This document shows, one piece after another, positions 38,796 to 51,552 of a stretch of DNA of 64,000 bases. Position numbers and translations under genes: made by a program. Within the stretch, counting starts at the first letter, position 1. Each line of letters begins with the position of its first letter. Source of the stretch: Amblyomma americanum (Eukaryota > Arthropoda > Arachnida > Ixodida > Ixodidae); assembly GCF_052857255.1 (NCBI RefSeq), contig NC_135500.1, positions 44,952,772-45,016,771 of the forward strand, written 5' to 3'. Under the pieces are notes generated by a model. The model saw only the letters and a list, made by a program, of their open reading frames with translations. It did not search any database and was not told the DNA's origin.

Positions 38796-40979
38796 TCGTT
38801 TTGTCTAAAACAGCTTGCTTCGTTGTATTAAGCACGAATACATGCTTTTTGCGCAGTTATAAGAGAAAAAGTTTTGACGCGTATCACAGGGACACTTGTA
38901 AAACCGGTGTTCAGATTTAGCTTGTTTCGGTCTAAAACAGCCTGTCTCGTTGTATTAAGCACGAATACATGCTTTTCGCGCAGTTATTAGGGAAAACATT
39001 TTCACGCGTATCACACGGACACTTGTAAAATCGATGTGTTCAGATCTAGCTCGTTTTGGTCAAAAACAGCTTGTTTCGTTGTATTAGGCACGAATACATG
39101 CTTTTCGCGCAGTTATGAGAGAAAAGGTTTTGACGCGTATCACACGGACACTTGTAAAACCGATGAGTTCAGGTTTAGCTCGTTTCGGTCTAAAACAGCT
39201 TGTCTCGTTGTATTAAACACGAATACATGCTTTTCGCGCAGTTATGAGAGAAAAAGTTTTGACGCGTATCACACGGACACTTGTAAAACCGATCTGTTCA
39301 GATTTAGCTCGTTTCGTTCTAAAACAGCTTGTTTCGTTGTATTAAGCACGAATACATGCTTTTCGCGCACGTATGAAAGAAAAAGTTTTGACGCATATCA
39401 CACGGACACTTGTAAAACCGATGTGTTCAGATCTAGCTCGTTTTGGCCTAAAACAGCTTGTTTCGTTGTATTAAGCACGAATACATGCTTTTCGCAAACT
39501 TATGAGAGAAAAAGTTTTGACGCGTATCACACGGACACTTGTAAATCCGATGGGTTCAGATCTAGCTCGCTTTGGTCTAAAACAGCTTGTTTCGTTGTAT
39601 TAAGCACTAGCACATGCTTTTCGCGCAGTTATGAGAGAAAACGTTTTGAGGCCTATCACACGGACACTTGCAAAAAGCGATGTGTTCAGATCTAGCTTGT
39701 TTCGGTCTAAAACAGCTTGTCTCGTTGTATTAAGCTCGAATACATGCTTTTCGCGCAGTTATCAGAGACAAAGTTTTGACGCGTATCACACGGACACTTG
39801 TAAATCCGATGGGTTCAGATCTACCTCACTTTGGTCTAAAACAGCTTGTTTCGTTGTATTAAGCACTAGTAGATGCTTTTCGCGAACTTATGAGAGAAAA
39901 GGATTTGACGCGTATCACACGGACACTTGTAAAACCGATGTGTTCAGATTTAGCTTGTTTGGTCTAAAACAGCTTGTTGCGCTGTATTAAGCACGAATAC
40001 ATGCTTGTCGCGTAGGTATGAGAGAAAACGTTTTGACGCCTATCACACGAACACTTGCAAAACCGATGTGTTTTGGATCTAGCTCGTTTTGGTCTAAAAC
40101 AGCTTGTTTCGTTGTATGAAGCACGAATACATGCTTTTCGCACATTTATAAGAGAAAACGTTTTGGCGCCTATCACACGGACACTTGCAAAACCGATGTG
40201 TTTAGATTTAGCTCGTTTCGATCTAAAACAGCTTATTTCGTTGTTTTAAGCACGAATACACGCTTTTCGCTAAGTTATGAGAGAAAATATTTGACGCGTA
40301 TCACACGGACACTTGTAAAACCGATGTGCTCATATCTAGCTCGTTTTGGTCGAAAACAGCTTGTTTCGTTGTATTAAGCACGAATACATGCTTTTCGCGA
40401 ACTTATGAGCGAAAAAGTTTTGACGCGTATCACACGGACACTTGTAAAACCGATGTGTTCAGATTTAGCTAGTTTCGGTCTAAAACAGCTTGTTTCGTTG
40501 TTTTAAGAACGAATACATGCTTTTCGCGCAGTTATGAGAGAAAAAGTTTTGACGCCTATCACACGGACACTTGCAAAACCGATGTTTTTGGATCAAGCCC
40601 GTTTTGGTCTAAAACAGCTCTTTTCGTTGTATGAAGCACGAATACAAGCTTTTCGCGCAGTTATAAGAGAAAACGTTTGACGCGTATTACACGGGCACTT
40701 GTAAAACCGATGTGTTCAGATCTAGCTTGTTTTGGTATAAAACAGCTTGTTTCTTTGTATTAGGCACAAATACATGCTTTTCGCGCAGGTATGAAAGAAA
40801 ACGTTTTGACGCCTATCACACAGACACTTGCAAAACCGATGTTTTGATCTAGCTTCTTTCGGTATAAAACAGCTTGTCTCGTTTTAAGCAAGAATACATG
40901 CTTTTCGCGAAGTTATGAGAGAAAAAATTTTGACGCGTATCACACGGACACTTGTAAAACCGATGTGTTCAGATCTAGC
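38796..40979 (+). repeat. 2184-bp tandem duplication, copy 2
   Basis: Repeats the previous 2184 bp. At the left junction CATATCTAGC runs into TCGTTTTGTCTAAAAC, where copy 1 has CAGATCTAGA before the same bases. Copy 2 has its own substitutions, such as CTCGAATAC near 39736 and TAGATGC near 39873. The two copies are older or less homogenised than the 2190- and 3060-bp pairs. Confidence 0.9.
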
Positions 40980-42079
40980 TCGTTTTGGTATAAAACAGCT
41001 TGTTTTTTTGTATTAGGCACGAATACATGCTTTTCGCGCAGGTATGAAAGAAAAAGTTTTGACGCCTATCACACGGACACTTGCAAAACCGATGTTTAGA
41101 TCTAGCTCGTTTCGGTATAAAACAGCTTGTCTCGTTTTAAGCAAGAATACATGCTTTTCGCGAAGTTATGAGAGAAAAAATTTTGACGCGTATCACACGG
41201 ACACTTGTAAAACCGATGTGTTCATATCTAGCTCGTTTTGGTCTAAAACAGCTTGTTTCGTTGTATTAAGCACGAATACATGCTTTTCGCGAACGTATGA
41301 GAGAAAAAGTTTTGACGCGTATCACCCGGACACTTGTAAAACCGATGTGTTCAGATTTAGCTCGTTTCGGTCTAAAACAGCTTGTTTCGTTGTTTTAAGA
41401 ACGATTACATGCTTTTCGCGCAGTTATGAGAGAAAACGTTTTGACGGCTATTACACGGACACTTGTAAAACCGATGTGTTCAGATCAAACCCGTTTCGGT
41501 CTAAAACAGCTTGTTTCATTGTATTAAGCACGAATACATGTTTTCGCGCAGTTATAAGAGAAAAAGTTTTGACGCGTATCACATGGACACTTGTAAAACC
41601 GAGGTGTTCAGATTTAGGTCGTTTCGGTCTAAAACAGCTTGCCTCGTTGTATTAAGCACGAATACATGCTTTTCGCGCAGTTCATACCTTCAGAAAAAGT
41701 TTTCACGCGTATCACACGGACAATTATAAAATCGAGGTGTTCAGATCTAGCTCGTTTTGGTCTAAAACAGCTTGTTTCGTTGTAATAAGCACGAATATAT
41801 GCTTTTCGCGCCGGTATGAAAGAAAAAGTTTTGAGGCCTATCACACGGGCACTTGCAAAACCGATGTTTAGAATTCCGTTTCGGTCTAAAACAGCTTGTC
41901 TCGTTTTAAGCAAGAATACATGCTTTTCGCGAAGTTATTAGAGAAAAAGTTTTGACGTGTATCACAAGGACACTTGCAAAACCGATGTGTTTAGATTTAG
42001 CTCGTTTCGGTCTAAAACAGCTTATTTCGTTGTTTTAAGCACGAATACACGCTTTTCGCGAAGTTATGAGAGACAAAGA
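40980..42079 (+). repeat. Mosaic stretch, second copy of the 35.5-36.4 kb segment
   Basis: Bases 41044-41913 repeat 35525-36394. The stretch includes a variant E monomer (TTCATACCTTCAG at 41681) and a GAATTC monomer (41871), followed by ACAAGGACAC and CAGCTTATTTCG monomers. A private GAGACAAAGATTTG change lies just left of the next duplication. No gene is seen. Confidence 0.82.
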
Positions 42080-45000
42080 TTTGACGCGTATCACACGGAC
42101 ACTTGTAAAACCGATGTGGTCAGATCTAGCTCGTTTTGGTCTAAAACAGCTAGTTTCGTTGTATTAAGCACGAATACATGCTTTTCGCGAACTTATGAGA
42201 GAAAAAGTTTTGACGCGTATCACACAGACACTTCTAAAACCAATGTGTTCAAAATTAGCTCGTTTCGGTCTAAAACAGCTTGTTTCGTTGCTTTAAGAAC
42301 GATTACATGCTTTTCGCGCAGTTATGAGAGAAAAAGTTTTGACACTTGTAAAACCGATCTGTTCAGATTTAGCTCGTCTCGGTCTAAAACAGCTTGTCTC
42401 GTCGTATTAAGCACGAATACATGCTTTTCGCGCAGTTCATAACTTCAGAAAAAGTTTTCACGCGTATCACACGGACACTTGTAAAATCGACGTGTTGAGA
42501 TCTACCTCATTTTGGTCTAAAACAGCTTGTTTCTTTTTATTAAGCACGAATATATCCTTTTTGCGCAGTTATGAGAGAAAAAGTTTTGACGCGTATCACA
42601 CGGACACTTGTAAAACCGATGCGTTCAGATTTAGCTCGTTTCTGTCTAAAACAGCTTGTTTCGTTGCATTAATCACGAATACGTGCTTTTCGCGCAGGTA
42701 TAAAAGAAAAAGTTTTGAGGCCTATCACACGGACACTTGCAAAAAGCGATGTGTTCAGATCTAGCTCGTTTCGGTCTAAAACAGCTTGTCTCGTATTAAG
42801 CACGAATACATGCTTTTTGCGCAGTTATAAGAGAAAAAGTTTTGACGCGTATCACAGTGACACTTGTAAAACTGGTGTTCAGATTTAGCTCGTTTCGGTC
42901 TAAAACAGCCTGTCTCGTTTTATTAAGCACAAATACATGCTTTTCGCGCAGTTATGAGAGAAAAAGTTTTGATGCGTATCACACGGACACTTGTAAAACC
43001 GATCCGTTCAAATTTAGCTCGTTTCGGTCTAAAACAGCTTGTGTCGTTGTATTAAGCACGAATACATGCTTTTCGCGCAGGTATGAAAGAAAAAGTTTTG
43101 ACGCATATCACACGGACACTTGTAAAACCGATGTGTTCAGATCTAGCTCGTTTTGGCCTAAAACAGCTTGTTTCTTTGTATTAAGCACGAATACATGCTT
43201 TTCGCAAACTGATGAGAGAAAAAGTTTTGACGCGTATCACACGGACACTTGTAAATCCGATGGGTACAGATCTAGCTCGCTTTGGTCTAAAACACCTTGT
43301 TTCGTTGTATTAAGCACTATTACATGCTTTTCGCGCAGTTATGAGAGAAAAAGTTTTGAGGCCTATCGCACGGACACTTGCAAAAAGCGATGTGTTCAGA
43401 TCTAGCTCGTTTCGGTCTAAAACAGCTTGTTGCGCTGTATTAAGCACGAATACATGCTTGTCGCGTAGGTATGAGAGAAAACGTTTTGACGCCTATCACA
43501 CCAACACTTGCAAAACCGATGTGTTTGGATCTAGCTCGTTTTGGTCTAAAACAGCTTGTTTCGTTGTATGAAGCACGAATACATGCTTTTCGCACATTTA
43601 TAAGAGAAAACGTTCTGACGCGTATCACACAGACACTTGTAAAACCGATGTGTTCAGATCTAGCTTGTTTTGGTATAAAACAGCTTGTCGCTTTGTATTA
43701 GGCACGAATACATGCTTTTCGCGCAGGTATGAAAGAATAAGTTTTGGCGCCTATCACACGGACACTTGCAAAACCGATGTGTTTAGATTTAGCTCGTTTC
43801 GGTCTAAAACAGCTTATTTCGTTGTTTTAAGCACGAATACACGCTTTTCGCTAAGTTATGAGAGAAAAATATTTGACGCGTATCACACGGACACTTGTAA
43901 AACCGATGTGCTCATATCTAGCTCGTTTTGGTCGAAAACAGCTTGTTTCGTTGTATTAAGCACGAATACATGCTTTTCGCGAACTTATGAGCGAAAAAGT
44001 TTTGACGCGTATCACACGGACACTTGTAAAACCGATGTGTTCAGATTTAGCTAGTTTCGGTCTAAAACAGCTTGTTTCGTTGTTTTAAGAACGAATACAT
44101 GCTTTTCACGCAGTTATGAGAGAAAACGTTTTGACGCCTATCACACGGACACTTGCAAAACCGATGTTTTTGGATCAAGCCCGTTTTGGTCTAAAACAGC
44201 TCTTTTCGTTGTATGAAGCACGAATACAAGCTTTTCGCGCAGTTATAAGAGAAAACGTTTGACGCGTATTACACGGGCACTTGTAAAACCGATGTGTTCA
44301 GATCTAGCTTGTTTTGGTATAAAACAGCTTGTTTCTTTGTATTAGGCACGAATACATGCTTTTCGCGCAGGTATGAAAGAAAACGTTTTGACGCCTATCA
44401 CACAGACACTTGCAAAACCGATGTTTTGATCTAGCTCCTTTCGGTATAAAACAGCTTGTCTCGTTTTAAGCAAGAATACATGCTTTTCGCGAAGTTATGA
44501 GAGAAAAAATTTTGACGCGGATCACACGGACACTTGTAAAACCGATGTGCTCATATCTAGCTCGTTTTGGTCGAAAACAGCTTGTTTCGTTGTATTAAGC
44601 ACGAATACATGCTTTTCGCGAACTTATGAGCGAAAAAGTTTTGACGCGTATCACACGGACACTTGTAAAACCGATGTGTTCAGATTTAGCTAGTTTCGGT
44701 CTAAAACAGCTTGTTTCGTTGTTTTAAGAACGAATACATGCTTTTCGCGCAGTTATGAGAGAAAACGTTTTGACGCCTATCACACGGACACTTGCAAAAC
44801 CGATGTTTTTGGATCAAGCCCGTTTTGGTCTAAAACAGCTCTTTTCGTTGTATGAAGCACGAATACAAGCTTTTCGCGCAGTTATAAGAGAAAACGTTTG
44901 ACGCGTATTACACGGGCACTTGTAAAACCGATGTGTTCAGATCTAGCTTGTTTTGGTATAAAACAGCTTGTTTCTTTGTATTAGGCACGAATACATGCTT

Positions 45001-45793
45001 TTCGCGCAGGTATGAAAGAAAACGTTTTGACGCCTATCACACAGACACTTGCAAAACCGATGTTTTGATCTATCTCCTTTCGGTATAAAACAGCTTGTCT
45101 CGTTTTAAGCAAGAATACATGCTTTTCGCGAAGTTATGAGAGAAAAAATTTTGACGCGTATCACACGGACACTTGTAAAACCGATGTGTTCATATCTAGC
45201 TCGTTTTGGTCTAAAACAGCTTGTTTCGTTGTATTAAGCACGAATACATGCTTTTCGCGAACTTATGAGAGAAAAAGATTTGACGCGTATCACCCGGACA
45301 CTTGTAAAACCGATGTGTTCAGATTTAGCTCGTTTCGGTCTAAAACAGCTTGTTTCGTTGTTTTAAGAACGATTACATGCTTTTCGCGCAGTTATGAGAG
45401 AAAACGTTTTGACGGCTATCACACGGACACTCTTAAAACCGATGTGTTCAGATCAAACCCGTTTCGGTCTAAAACAGCTTGTTTCATTGTATTAGGCACG
45501 AATACATGTTTTCGCGCAGTTATGACAGAAAAGTTTTGACGCGTATCACACGGACACTTGTAAAACCGATCCGTTCAGATTTAGCTCGTTTCGGTCTATT
45601 AACAGCTTGTTTCGTTGTATTAAGCACGAATACTTGCTTTTCGCGCACGTATGACAGAAAAAGTTTAGACGCATATCACACGGACACTTGTAAAACCGAT
45701 ATGTTCAGATCTAGCTCGTTTTGGCCTAAAACAGCTTGTTTCGTTGTATTAAGCACGAATACATGCTTTTCGCGAACTTATGAGAGAAAAAGT
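42080..45793 (+). repeat. 3714-bp tandem duplication, copy 1
   Basis: About 29 monomers. It starts with the GATGTGGTCAG / ACTTCTAAAACC tail and an E monomer (42436) and continues through a partial B cassette (CCGATCCG, TTGGCCTAAAAC, CGCAAACTGATG, GATGGGTACAG). It ends with an internal 639-bp tandem pair. Shared private features with copy 2 include GACGTGTTGAGATC (near 42490 and 46204), CTCGTATTAAGC (near 42791 and 46505) and CACTATTACATG. No gene is seen. Confidence 0.9.
43911..45188 (+). repeat. Nested 639-bp tandem pair (5 monomers each)
   Basis: The series CTCATATCTAGC, GCGAAAAAGTTTTG, TTTAGCTAGTTTCGG, GATGTTTTTGGATCAAG and AAAACGTTTGACG at 43911-44549 is repeated at 44550-45188. The copies differ at a few sites, for example TTTTCACGCAG near 44107 against TTTTCGCGCAG, and GATCTAGCTCC near 44431 against GATCTATCTCC near 45068. 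In the second 3714-bp copy the equivalent spacing is only 386 bp (47625 to 48011). Confidence 0.85.
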
Positions 45794-48640
45794 TTTGACG
45801 CGTATCACACGGACACTTGTAAAACCGATGTGGTCAGATCTAGCTCGTTTTGGTCTAAAACAGCTAGTTTCGTTGTATTAAGCACGAATACATGCTTTTC
45901 GCGAACTTATGAGAGAAAAAGTTTTGACGCGTATCACACAGACACTTCTAAAACCAATGTGTTCAAAATTAGCTCGTTTCGGTCTAAAACAGCTTGTTTC
46001 GTTGCTTTAAGAACGATTACATGCTTTTCGCGCAGTTATGAGAGAAAAAGTTTTGACACTTGTAAAACCGATCTGTTCAGATTTAGCTCGTCTCGGTCTA
46101 AAACAGCTTGTCTCGTCGTATTAAGCACGAATACATGCTTTTCGCGCAGTTCATAACTTCAGAAAAAGTTTTCACGCGTATCGCACGGACACTTGTAAAA
46201 TCGACGTGTTGAGATCTACCTCATTTTGGTCTAAAACAGCTTGTTTCTTTTTATTAAGCACGAATATATCCTTTTCGCGCAGTTATGAGAGAAAAAGTTT
46301 TGACGCGTATCACACGGACACTTGTAAAACCGATGCGTTCAGATTTAGCTCGTTTCTGTCTAAAACAGCTTGTTTCGTTGCATTAATCACGAATACGTGC
46401 TTTTCGCGCAGGTATAAAAGAAAAAGTTTTGAGGCCTATCACACGGACACTTGCAAAAAGCGATGTGTTCAGATCTAGCTCGTTTCGGTCTAAAACAGCT
46501 TGTCTCGTATTAAGCACGAATACATGCTTTTTGCGCAGTTATAAGAGAAAAAGTTTTGACGCGTATCACAGTGACACTTGTAAAACTGGTGTTCAGATTT
46601 AGCTCGTTTCGGTCTAAAACAGCCTGTCTCGTTTTATTAAGCACAAATACATGCTTTTCGCGCAGTTATGAGAGAAAAAGTTTTGATGCGTATCACACGG
46701 ACACTTGTAAAACCGATCCGTTCAGATTTAGCTCGTTTCGGTCTAAAACAGCTTGTTTCGTTGTATTAAGCACGAATACATGCTTTTCGCGCAGGTATGA
46801 AAGAAAAAGTTTTGACGCATATCACACGGACACTTGTAAAACCGATGTGTTCAGATCTAGCTCGTTTTGGCCTAAAACAGCTTGTTTCGTTGTATTAAGC
46901 ACGAATACATGCTTTTCGCAAACTGATGAGAGAAAAAGTTTTGACGCGTATCACACGGACACTTGTAAATCCGATGGGTACAGATCTAGCTCGCTTTGGT
47001 CTAAAACACCTTGTTTCGTTGTATTAAGCACTATTACATGCTTTTCGCGCAGTTATGAGAGAAAAAGTTTTGAGGCCTATCGCACGGACACTTGCAAAAA
47101 GCGATGTGTTCAGATCTAGCTCGTTTCGGTCTAAAACAGCTTGTTGTGCTGTATTAAGCACGAATACATGCTTGTCGCGTAGGTATGAGAGAAAACGTTC
47201 TGACGCCTATCACACGAACACTTGCAAAACCGATGTGTTTGGATCTAGCTCGTTTTGGTCTAAAACAGCTCGTTTCGTTGTATGAAGCACGAATACATGC
47301 TTTTCGCACATTTATAAGAGAAAACGTTCTGACGCGTATCACACAGACACTTGTAAAACCGATGTGTTCAGATCTAGCTTGTTTTGGTATAAAACAGCTT
47401 GTCGCTTTGTATTAGGCACGAATACATGCTTTTCGCGCAGGTATGAAAGAAAAAGTTTTGGCGCCTATCACACGGACACTTGCAAAACCGATGTGTTTAG
47501 ATTTAGCTCGTTTCGGTCTAAAACAGCTTATTTCGTTGTTTTAAGCACGAATACACGCTTTTCGCTAAGTTATGAGAGAAAAATATTTGACGCGTATCAC
47601 ACGGACACTTGTAAAACCGATGTGCTCATATCTAGCTCGTTTTGGTCGAAAACAGCTTGTTTCGTTGTATTAAGCACGAATACATGCTTTTCGCGAACTT
47701 ATGAGCGAAAAAGTTTTGACGCGTATCACACGGACACTTGTAAAACCGATGTGTTCAGATTTAGCTAGTTTCGGTCTAAAACAGCTTGTTTCGTTGTTTT
47801 AAGAACGAATACATGCTTTTCGCGCAGTTATGAGAGAAAACGTTTTGACGCCTATCACACGGACACTTGCAAAACCGATGTTTTTGGATCAAGCCCGTTT
47901 TGGTCTAAAACAGCTCTTTTCGTTGTATGAAGCACGAATACAAGCTTTTCGCGCAGTTATAAGAGAAAACGTTTGACGCGTATTACACGGGCACTTGTAA
48001 AACCGATGTGCTCATATCTAGCTCGTTTTGGTCGAAAACAGCTTGTTTCGTTGTATTAAGCACGAATACATGCTTTTCGCGAACTTATGAGCGAAAAAGT
48101 TTTGACGCGTATCACACGGACACTTGTAAAACCGATGTATTCAGATTTAGCTAGTTTCGGTCTAAAACAGCTTGTTTCGTTGTTTTAAGAACGAATACAT
48201 GCTTTTCGCGCAGTTATGAGAGAAAACGTTTTGACGCCTATCACACGGACACTTGCAAAACCGATGTTTTTGGATCAAGCCCGTTTTGGTCTAAAACAGC
48301 TCTTTTCGTTGTATGAAGCACGAATACAAGCTTTTCGCGCAGTTATAAGAGAAAACGTTTGACGCGTATTACACGGGCACTTGTAAAACCGATGTGTTCA
48401 GATCTAGCTTGTTTTGGTATAAAACAGCTTGTTTCTTTGTATTAGGCACGAATACATGCTTTTCGCGCAGGTATGAAAGAAAACGTTTTGACGCCTATCA
48501 CACAGACACTTGCAAAACCGATGTTTTGATCTATCTCCTTTCGGTATAAAACAGCTTGTCTCGTTTTAAGCAAGAATACATGCTTTTCGCGAAGTTATGA
48601 GAGAAAAAATTTTGACGCGTATCACACGGACACTTGTAAA
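45794..48640 (+). repeat. 3714-bp tandem duplication, copy 2 (contracted)
   Basis: Collinear with 42080-44296 at +3714 up to 48010. It then skips 253 bp (about two monomers) and resumes at a spacing of 3461 bp until about 48640, where GGACACTTGTAAATCCG begins another cassette. E monomer at 46150. Substitutions relative to copy 1 are sparse (for example ATCGCACGG near 46182 and TTGTGCTG near 47143). Confidence 0.88.
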
Positions 48641-49111
48641 TCCGATGGGTACAGATCTAGCTCGCTTTGGTCTAAAATACCTTGTTTCGTTGTATTAAGC
48701 ACTATTACATGCTTTTCGCGCAGTTATGAGAGAAAAATGTTTTGAGGCCTATCGCACGGACACTTGCAAAAAGCGATGTGTTCAGATCTAGCTCGTTTCG
48801 GTCTAAAACAGCTTGTTGCGCTGTATTAAGCACGAATACATGCTTGTCGCGTAGGTATGAGAGAAAACGTTTTGACGCGTATCACACGGACACTTGTAAA
48901 ACCGATGTGTTCAGATCAAACCCGTTTCGGTCTAAAACAGCTTGTTTCATTGTATTAAGCACGAATACATGTTTTCGCGCAGTTATAAGAGAAAAAGTTT
49001 TGACGCGTATCACATGGACACTTGTAAAACCGAGGTGTTCAGATTTAGGTCGTTTCGGTCTAAAACAGCTTGCCTCGTTGTATTAAGCACGAATACATGC
49101 TTTTCGCGCAG
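48641..49111 (+). repeat. Short junction stretch before family I
   Basis: A partial B cassette (GATGGGTACAG, CACTATTACATG, GAGGCCTATC, GCAAAAAGCGATG, GCTTGTCGCGTAGG) is fused near 48890 to a GATCAAACCCG monomer and a short catGTTTTCGCG monomer. It carries a one-base gain in GAGAAAAATGTTTTG near 48731. Confidence 0.75.
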
Positions 49112-51552
49112 TTCATAACTTCAGAAACAGTTTTCACGCGTATCACACGGACACTTGTAAAATCGAGGTGTTCAGATCTTGCTCGTTTTGGTCTAAAACA
49201 GCTTGTTTCGTTGTATTAAGCACGAATACACGCTTTTCGCGCAGTTATTAGGGAAAACGTTTTCACGCGTATCACACGGACATTTGTAAAATTGATGTGT
49301 TCAGATCTAGCTCGTTTTGGTCAAAAACAGCTTGTTTCGTTGTATTAGGCACGAATACATGCTTTTCGCGCAGTTATGAGAGAAAAGGTTTTGACGCGTA
49401 TCACACGGACACTTGTAAAACCGATGAGTGCAGGTTTAGCTCGTTTCGGTCTAAAACAGCTTGTCTCGTTGTATTAAACACGAATACACGCTTTTCGCGC
49501 ACGTATGACAGAAAAAGTTTAGACGCATATCACACGGACACTTGTAAAACCGATATGTTCAGATCTAGCTCGTTTTGGCCTAAAACAGCTTGTTTCGTTG
49601 TATTAAGCACGAATACATGCTTTTCGCGAACTTATGAGAGAAAAAGTTTTGACGCGTATCACACGGACACTTGTAAATCCGATGGGTTCAGATCTAGCTC
49701 GCTTTGGTCTAAAACAGCTTGTTTCGTTGTATTAAGCACTAGTACATGCTTTTCGCGCAGTTATGAGAGAAAAAGTTTTGAGGCCTATCACACGGACACT
49801 TGCAAAAAGCGATGTGTTCAGATCTAGCTCGTTTTGGCCTAAAACAGCTTGTTTCGTTGTATTAAGCACGAATACATGCTTTTCGCAAACTTATGAGAGA
49901 AAAAGTTTTGACGCGTATCACACGGACACTTGTAAATCCGATGGGTTCAGATCTAGCTCGCTTTGGTCTAAAACAGCTTGTTTCGTTGTATTAAGCACTA
50001 GTACATGCTTTTCGCGCAGTTATGAGAGAAAAGTTTTGAGGCCTATCACACGGACACTTGCAAAAAGCGATGTGTTCAGATCTAGCTCGTTTCGGTCTAA
50101 AACAGCTTGTCTCGTTGTATTAAGCACGAATACATGCTTTTCGCGCAGTTATCAGAGACAAAGTTTTCACGCGTATCACACGGAAACTTGTAAAACCAAT
50201 GTGTTCAGTTCTAGCTTTTTTTCGTATAAAACAGCGTGTTTCTTTGTATTAGGCACGAATACATGCTTTTCTCGAACTTATGAGAGAAAAAGATTTGACG
50301 CGTATCACACGGACACTTGTAAAACCGATGTGTTCAGATTTAGCTTGTTTCGGTCTAAAACAGCTTGTTGCGCTGTATTAAGCACGAATACATGCTTTTC
50401 GCGTAGGTATGAGAGAAAACGTTTTGACGCGTATCACACGGACACTTGCAAAACCGATGTTTTTGGATCAAGCTCGGTTTGGTCTAAAACAGCTCTTTCC
50501 GTTGTATGAAGCACGAATACAAGCTTTTCGCGCAGTTATAAGAGAAAACGTTTGACGCGTATCACACGGGCACTTGTAAAACCGATGTGTTCAGATCTAG
50601 CTTGTTTTAGTATAAAACAGCTTGTTTCTTTGTATTAGGCACGAATACATGCTTTTCGCGCAGGTATGAAAGAAAAAGTTTTGACGCCTATCACACAGAC
50701 ACTTGCAAAACCGATGTTTAGATCTAGCTCGTTTCGGTATGAAACAGCTTGTCTCGTTTTAAGCAAGAATACATGCTTTTCGCGAAGTTATGAGAGAAAA
50801 AGGACGCGTATCACACGGACACTTCTAAACCAATGTGTTCAGATCTAGCTCGTTTTGGTCAAAAAAAGCTTGTTTCGTTGTATTGAGCACGAATACATGC
50901 TTTTCGCGAACTTATGAGAGAAAAAGCTTTGACGCGTATCACACGGACACTTGTAAAACCGATGTGTTTACAACTAGCTCGTTTCGGTCTAAAACAGCTT
51001 GTTTCGTTGTTTTAAGAACGAATACATGCTTTTCGCGCCGTTATGAGAGAAAAAGTTTTGACGCCTATCACACGGACACTTGCAAAACTGATGTGTTTGG
51101 ATCTAGCTCGTTTTGGTCTAAAACAGGTTGTTTCGTAGTATTAAGCAGGAATACATGCTTTTCGCGCTGTTATAAGAAAAAACGTTTTCACGCGTATCAC
51201 ACGGACACTTGTAAAACCGATGTGTTCTGATCTAGCTCGTTTTGGTCTAAAACAGCTTGCTTCGTTGTATTAAACACGAACACGTGCTTTTCGTGCAGTT
51301 ATCACAGCAAAAGTTTTGACGCATATCACACGGACACTTGTAAAATCGCTGTGTTCATATCTAACTCGTTTCGGTCTAAAACAACTTGTTTCGTTGTATT
51401 AAGCACGAATACATGTTTTCGCGCAGTTATAAGAGAAAAACTTTTGACGCGTATCACATGGACACTTGAAAGACCGATGTGTTCAGATTTAGCTCGTTTC
51501 GGTCTAAAGCAGCTTGTCTCGTATTAAGCACGAATACATGCTTTTCGCGCAG
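49112..51552 (+). repeat. Family-I HOR unit I1, 2441 bp
   Basis: Starts at the E monomer (49112), then GATCTTGCTCG, TTATTAGGGAAAAC, a B cassette whose first mark is GATGAGTGCAGG (49423; earlier cassettes have GATGAGTTCAGG), GATGTTTTTGGATCAAG (50458), GGTATGAAACAGC, AAAAAGGACGCG (4-bp deletion), TTTACAACTAGC, CAGGTTGTTTCGTAG and CTTGAAAGACCG. Two B-cassette monomers are doubled here: CGTTTTGGCC at 49571 and 49830, 259 bp apart. Confidence 0.82.
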
